The translations under genes and the position numbers were made by a program. From Microbispora siamensis (GTDB lineage Bacteria > Actinomycetota > Actinomycetes > Streptosporangiales > Streptosporangiaceae): DNA of 64,000 nt. This document shows positions 60,297 through 64,000 of the stretch, one piece after another. Under the pieces are notes generated by a model, which was not told the DNA's origin, did not search any database, and worked only from the letters and a program-made list of their open reading frames with translations. The stretch's first letter is position 1. Each line of letters begins with the position of its first letter. The DNA is taken from positions 62,001-126,000 of the forward strand of contig NZ_BOOF01000005.1 of assembly GCF_016863095.1 (NCBI RefSeq). The letters are read 5' to 3'.

Positions 60297-61475
60297 ATGA
60301 CGGCTCGCCCCGAGAACCCGCACCAGGCGCGGATCCTGCGCCTCCTGCGTCAGGACGGCGCGCGCTCGCGTGCCGAACTCGGCGAGGTGGCCCGTCTGTC
60401 ACCGTCGAAGCTCGCGCTCGAGCTCGACCGGCTCACCAAGCTGAACCTCCTCGAATCGGGCGGGCTCGCGGCCTCGCGGGGCGGCCGGCGGTCGGGCATC
60501 GTACGGATCGCCTCACACCTGCGTTTCGTCGGCATCGACATCGGCGCCACGTCCATCGACGTGGGGGTCACCAACGGCGAGCTGGAGGTGCTCGGCCACC
60601 TGTCGAAGCCCGCGGACGTGCGGGACGGCCCCGAGGCGGTGCTGGAGCAGGCCCTCGAGCTCGTCGGCAAGCTGCGGACCGGCGAGACGACCGAGATCCA
60701 CGGCGTCGGGATCGGCGTCCCCGGCCCGGTGAGCTTCCTCGACAGGACCCCGGTCTCGCCCCCGATCATGCCGGGCTGGGACCGCTTCCCGGTGCGGGAG
60801 ACACTGAGCCGCGAGTTCGGCTGCCCGGTGCTCGTGGACAACGACGTGAACATCATGGCACTCGGCGAGCTGCACGCGGGCCTCGCCAGGGCCGTCGGCG
60901 ACTTCCTGCTCGTGAAGATCGGCACCGGCGTCGGCTGCGGCATCGTGGTCGACGGCGAGATCTACCGCGGGGTGACCGGCAGCGCCGGCGACATCGGCCA
61001 CATCCGGGTGTCCGACGACGGCCCGCTGTGCACGTGCGGCAACACCGGCTGCCTCGAGGCGTACTTCGGCGGCGCGGCGCTGGCGCGTGACGCCCGGGCC
61101 GCGGCGGAGTCGGGCGACTCCCCCTTCCTCGCGGACCGGCTCGCCCATGAGGGCACGCTGACCGCGGAGGACGTCGCCGCGGCGGCGGCCTCGGGTGACG
61201 CCGCCGCCGTACGGATGATCCGCGAGGGCGGACGGCACGTGGGCATCGTGCTGGCCTCGCTGGTGAGCTTCTTCAACCCCGGCCTGGTGATCATCGGAGG
61301 CGGGGTGGCCGGTCTGGGCCACGCGCTGCTCGCGGAGATCCGCAGCGTCGTCTACCAGCGCTCGCTGCCGCTGGCGACCGGCAACCTGCCCATCGTCTTG
61401 TCCGAGCTCGGCGACACGGCCGGGATCATCGGGGCGACCCGCCTGATCAGCGACCACGTCTTCTCGGTCGAGTGA
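60297..61475 (+). CDS. ROK-family transcriptional regulator
   Basis: A 392-residue regulator with an N-terminal winged HTH (about 5-65: HQARILRLLRQDGARSRAELGEVARLSPSKL in outline) and a ROK sugar-kinase-like domain. The zinc motif CTCGNTGCLE and phosphate loops GIDIGATSIDVGV and KIGTGVGCGIVVDG are complete, as in NagC/XylR-type regulators. It likely responds to a sugar or sugar phosphate. ATG 60297 is used; GTG 60288 is in frame. Neither flanking gene is a sugar gene, so the target is unknown; autoregulation through the dyads is likely. Confidence 0.93.
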   Translation: MTARPENPHQARILRLLRQDGARSRAELGEVARLSPSKLALELDRLTKLNLLESGGLAASRGGRRSGIVRIASHLRFVGIDIGATSIDVGVTNGELEVLGHLSKPADVRDGPEAVLEQALELVGKLRTGETTEIHGVGIGVPGPVSFLDRTPVSPPIMPGWDRFPVRETLSREFGCPVLVDNDVNIMALGELHAGLARAVGDFLLVKIGTGVGCGIVVDGEIYRGVTGSAGDIGHIRVSDDGPLCTCGNTGCLEAYFGGAALARDARAAAESGDSPFLADRLAHEGTLTAEDVAAAAASGDAAAVRMIREGGRHVGIVLASLVSFFNPGLVIIGGGVAGLGHALLAEIRSVVYQRSLPLATGNLPIVLSELGDTAGIIGATRLISDHVFSVE

Positions 61476-61508
61476 GCACGCGGCCCCGCGGCCCCCTTCA
61501 GAACGCCG

Positions 61509-61543
61509 GACGGCCGCCGCCCCCGAGGGGGACGGCGGCCGTC
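61509..61543. terminator. bidirectional terminator hairpin
   Basis: Left arm GACGGCCGCCGCCCCC (61509-61524) and its complement ending at 61543 around a GA loop, with one unpaired A. It sits between the convergent ROK and phosphodiesterase genes and can serve both. Confidence 0.8.
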
Positions 61544-61557
61544 TTCACATCACAGGC

Positions 61558-62883
61558 TCAGCCCTTCAGCAGCTGCGTGAGCAGACCCTTGACCTCGGTC
61601 GCGGCGTAGGCGTCCCTGTCGAAGGGGCCGAGCAGCACCGGCCCGTCCGCCGCCGCGTCGGGCAGGCGGCCGTGGCTGCCGCGCACCGGCTCGGGGTCGA
61701 GCGGCACGACCGACATCATGTAGCGCATGCCCAGCTTCTTGCGGGCCAGCGCCGTGCCGGCGCGCAGCTTCACGAGCGGGTCGTTGGGATCCATGAACAG
61801 CTCCGCCGGGTCGTATCCGGGCTTGCGGTGGATCTCCACGAGCTTCGCGAAGTCGGGCGCCCGGTCGTCGGACAGCCAGTAGTAGTAGGTGAACCACGCG
61901 TCCGGCTCCGCCACGGCGACGAGGTCACCGGCCCGCTCGTGGTCGAGGCCGTACTTCGCCTTGCCCTCCTGGTTGAGGACCTCGTCCACGCCCGGCAGTT
62001 CGGCCACGATGTCCCGTACGCGGGGCAGGTCGGCGGGGTCGCGCACGTAGACGTGGGCGACCTGGTGGTCGGCGACCGCGAAGGCCCGCGAGGCCCAGGG
62101 GTCGAGATACTCCATGCCGTCCTGGGTGTAGACCTCCAGCAGCCCGGCCCGCCGCAGCGCCCGGTTGACGTCGACCGGGCGGGACGCGTTGGTGATGCCG
62201 TACTCCGACAGCACGACCACGGTGGCGTCCTCCCGCAGCAGCGGCGCGAGCGCGGCGTCGACCTCACGGGCCGCCGCGACGGCCTGCGGCGCGTCGGGCC
62301 CGAAGCGCTGCAGGTCGTAGTCGAGGTGCGGGACGTAGACCATGAGCAGGTCGGGCCGCTCCTTCGCGAGGATCCGGCGGGCGGCCGCGATGATCCACTT
62401 GGACGAGGTGATGCTCGCCGTCGGTCCCCAGTAGGTGAACAGCGGGAACTCGCCCAGCTCGGCCACCAGGTCGTCGTGCAGCGACGGCGGCCTGGTGTAG
62501 CAGTCGGGCTCCTTGCGCCCGTCGGCGTAGTAGATCGGGCGCGGGGTGACGATGAAGTCGCTGGAGCCGCCCATGGCGTACCACCAGCAGACGTTGGCCG
62601 TGCGGATCCCGGGCACCGCGTCCCACAGCTGCTCGCCCTGGATCAGCCGGTTGTGCTGCCGCCACAGGAAGACCTCGCCCAGGTCGCGGAAGTACCAGCC
62701 GTTGCCGACGATGCCGTGGTCGCGCGGCATCGTACCGGTCAGCAGGGTGGCCTGCACCGAGCAGGTCACGGCGGGCAGCACGGGCCGCAGCGACGCGGCG
62801 GCGCCGACCTTGGACACGTTCGGCATGTGCGCCAGCAGGCGCGGGGTCAGGCCGACGACGTTCACGACGACGACGGGCGCCAT
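61558..62883 (-). CDS. nucleotide pyrophosphatase/phosphodiesterase-type protein of the ebo cluster
   Basis: A 441-residue alkaline-phosphatase superfamily protein. The nucleophile region is PAVTCSVQATLLTGTMPRDHGIVGNGWYF (in outline, Thr in VTCSV), with metal residues in VYVPHLDYDLQRFG and VVLSEYGI, and the late His in ADHQVAHVYV. It overlaps the upstream eboE gene by one base (TGATG). In eboABCEF-type clusters of actinomycetes and cyanobacteria such a protein is a common companion; the clusters are linked to export or traffic of a metabolite precursor. Exact substrate unknown. Confidence 0.85.
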   Translation of the reverse strand: MAPVVVVNVVGLTPRLLAHMPNVSKVGAAASLRPVLPAVTCSVQATLLTGTMPRDHGIVGNGWYFRDLGEVFLWRQHNRLIQGEQLWDAVPGIRTANVCWWYAMGGSSDFIVTPRPIYYADGRKEPDCYTRPPSLHDDLVAELGEFPLFTYWGPTASITSSKWIIAAARRILAKERPDLLMVYVPHLDYDLQRFGPDAPQAVAAAREVDAALAPLLREDATVVVLSEYGITNASRPVDVNRALRRAGLLEVYTQDGMEYLDPWASRAFAVADHQVAHVYVRDPADLPRVRDIVAELPGVDEVLNQEGKAKYGLDHERAGDLVAVAEPDAWFTYYYWLSDDRAPDFAKLVEIHRKPGYDPAELFMDPNDPLVKLRAGTALARKKLGMRYMMSVVPLDPEPVRGSHGRLPDAAADGPVLLGPFDRDAYAATEVKGLLTQLLKG

Positions 62884-63995
62884 CAGATCTCCTTAAGTCC
62901 GAGGGCGGCGAGCCGCCGCCGGGTCCAGTCCAGCTCGGCGGCGATGCCCTCGGCGACGTCCACCGGGCCGGGCAGCACGCTCCAGGTGTAGGTCTCCACC
63001 TCGAGGTGCCGGGTGAGCGGCGCGCCCGGGGCAGCCATGAGGCGTTCCAGCAGGTCCTCCAGGTACGGAGTGGTCGTGGTGAGCGGCGGCGGGGGCGCGG
63101 CGTGCAGCGGCATGTGGAAGTGCGTGCGCCACGGCAGGTCCACCGGGAGCCCGCCGGCCAGCGCCTCCGGCAGGTCGTCGGCGTACCCGGCCGCGCAGCG
63201 CGTCTGGTGGAGATACCGCTCCTCCTCGTACGCCGCCAGCGCCCGCTGGCCGCCCGGCGGCGCCTCGACGGCCGACGAGACCTGGAGCTTGACGATCGGC
63301 AGCCCCAGGCCGGCCGCGTCGGCGGCCTCCTCGAGGCCGACGGCCAGGTGGCAGGCGTCCAGGCAGACGCCGAGGTACGCGGGGTCGGTGCCGCCCAGCA
63401 GCTCGACCGCCTGCGGGGTGGTCTCCACGATGCAGCCGGGCTCGGGCTCGAAGCCGACGCGGATCGTCTTGCCGGTGCGCTCCGCCAGCGCCCGCAGGCC
63501 CCCGGTGAGCGCGTCGAGGTTGGCGGCGACGGCCGCGGCCTTGTCCGGCGTCCAGCCGGTGCGCCAGGCGAGCGGCAGCGTCGAGATCGAGCCCTCGGTC
63601 ACGTCGTCGGGCAGCAGCGCGGTGAGGATCTCGGCCAGGTCGAGGGTGTAGGCGAGCCGCTGCGGCTCCGCCCAGTCGGGCCGGTACACCCGGAGCTTCA
63701 CGACCTGGTCGTGGAAGCCCTGGTAGGGGAAGCCGTTGAGGGTGACGACCTCCAGCCCCAGCTCGTCGAGACGGTCACGGAGCCGCGCCAGTTCGCCGGG
63801 GTCGGCCCGCAGCGCCCGCGCCGCGCCCGACGACAGCCACAGCCCGAGGCCGAGCACCGGCGCGCCGGTCAGCGCCCGCACCCGGGCGGCGACGCCGGAC
63901 AGCTGCCCGTGGATCCCGGCGAGGTCCTCGGCGGGGTGGACGTTGGTGCAGTAGGCCAGGTGGACGACGGACCCGGAGGGATGGAGCAGGCGCAT
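62883..63995 (-). CDS. eboE: EboE-like TIM-barrel protein
   Basis: A 370-residue xylose-isomerase-like TIM barrel: VHLAYCTNVHPAEDLAG at the start, VVTLNGFPYQGFHD, GFEPEPGCIVETTP, LGVCLDACHLAVGLEE and VETYTWSVLP, all characteristic of EboE, the metabolite-traffic protein of ebo operons. Metal-binding His/Glu/Asp positions of the barrel look intact. The ATG is at 63995, so the rest of the operon (eboA, B, C, F expected) would be just beyond the right edge of the window. Confidence 0.85.
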   Translation of the reverse strand: MRLLHPSGSVVHLAYCTNVHPAEDLAGIHGQLSGVAARVRALTGAPVLGLGLWLSSGAARALRADPGELARLRDRLDELGLEVVTLNGFPYQGFHDQVVKLRVYRPDWAEPQRLAYTLDLAEILTALLPDDVTEGSISTLPLAWRTGWTPDKAAAVAANLDALTGGLRALAERTGKTIRVGFEPEPGCIVETTPQAVELLGGTDPAYLGVCLDACHLAVGLEEAADAAGLGLPIVKLQVSSAVEAPPGGQRALAAYEEERYLHQTRCAAGYADDLPEALAGGLPVDLPWRTHFHMPLHAAPPPPLTTTTPYLEDLLERLMAAPGAPLTRHLEVETYTWSVLPGPVDVAEGIAAELDWTRRRLAALGLKEI

Positions 63996-64000
63996 GGTCA

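Overview
The window is high-GC DNA (roughly 70% or more by eye) with GTG starts, 1-4 nt gene overlaps, a WhiB protein, eukaryotic-type Ser/Thr kinases, sucrase/ferredoxin-like and YihY/BrkB proteins, a coproporphyrin-type heme pathway, an IdeR-like iron box and the NirA-type sulfite reductase. This is an actinomycete chromosome, most likely Streptosporangiales (Nonomuraea/Microbispora/Streptosporangium-like). The taxon below phylum is my judgement from protein resemblance, not a search. I see no rRNA, tRNA, CRISPR array, prophage or insertion sequence.

Layout: (1) 1-3.3 kb: a cut metallo-beta-lactamase-fold gene, an AraC/cupin regulator, a CoxG-type protein and a 5'-truncated old-yellow-enzyme gene. 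(2) 3.6-6.8 kb: cydAB behind a compact dyad cluster, then a vapBC toxin-antitoxin pair. (3) 6.8-17.8 kb: a nucleobase-catabolism block. An NCS2 permease and a three-subunit molybdenum hydroxylase lie on the minus strand, and pucR is divergent from allH-fdrA-allG, the three-gene set assigned to oxamate carbamoyltransferase. (4) 18-26.6 kb: a membrane Ser/Thr kinase, a stand-alone family A polymerase, a metallophosphoesterase, and an alkyl-DHAP-synthase-like flavoprotein divergent from glpD around a perfect palindrome. (5) 26.7-31.5 kb: an iron-boxed sucrase/ferredoxin gene, whiB, a phosphoribosyltransferase, rsgA with a short leader ORF and two mutually exclusive hairpins, and glyA behind a ZTP riboswitch. 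(6) 31.7-38.2 kb: a second Ser/Thr kinase, a BrkB protein, and a sulfur operon (sulfite reductase, 51-aa zinc ribbon, APS reductase, chelatase) preceded by an apparently leaderless cysteine-type leader peptide and terminator.

(7) 38.2-49.7 kb: ECF sigma and partner, DUF1707 protein, ankyrin protein, AidB, OsmC, GlgX, a frameshifted azlC with azlD, ATP-dependent ligase and a RibD-like reductase. (8) 50-57 kb: a tyrosinase-like protein lacking four of six copper histidines, a glutamine amidotransferase, small proteins, a LigD-type polymerase domain, msrB, and a two-component pair whose kinase has a damaged N-terminus. (9) 57-64 kb: membrane protein, chdC and cgoX, a ROK regulator with two upstream dyads, and the last two genes of an ebo-type cluster that runs off the window.

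The most unusual signals are regulatory RNA: the rsgA leader with competing stems, and the leaderless leader ORF whose last codons form the 5' arm of a terminator. The degenerate tyrosinase and the incomplete PucR/AllFGH/Mo-hydroxylase catabolic set are the main protein-level curiosities.
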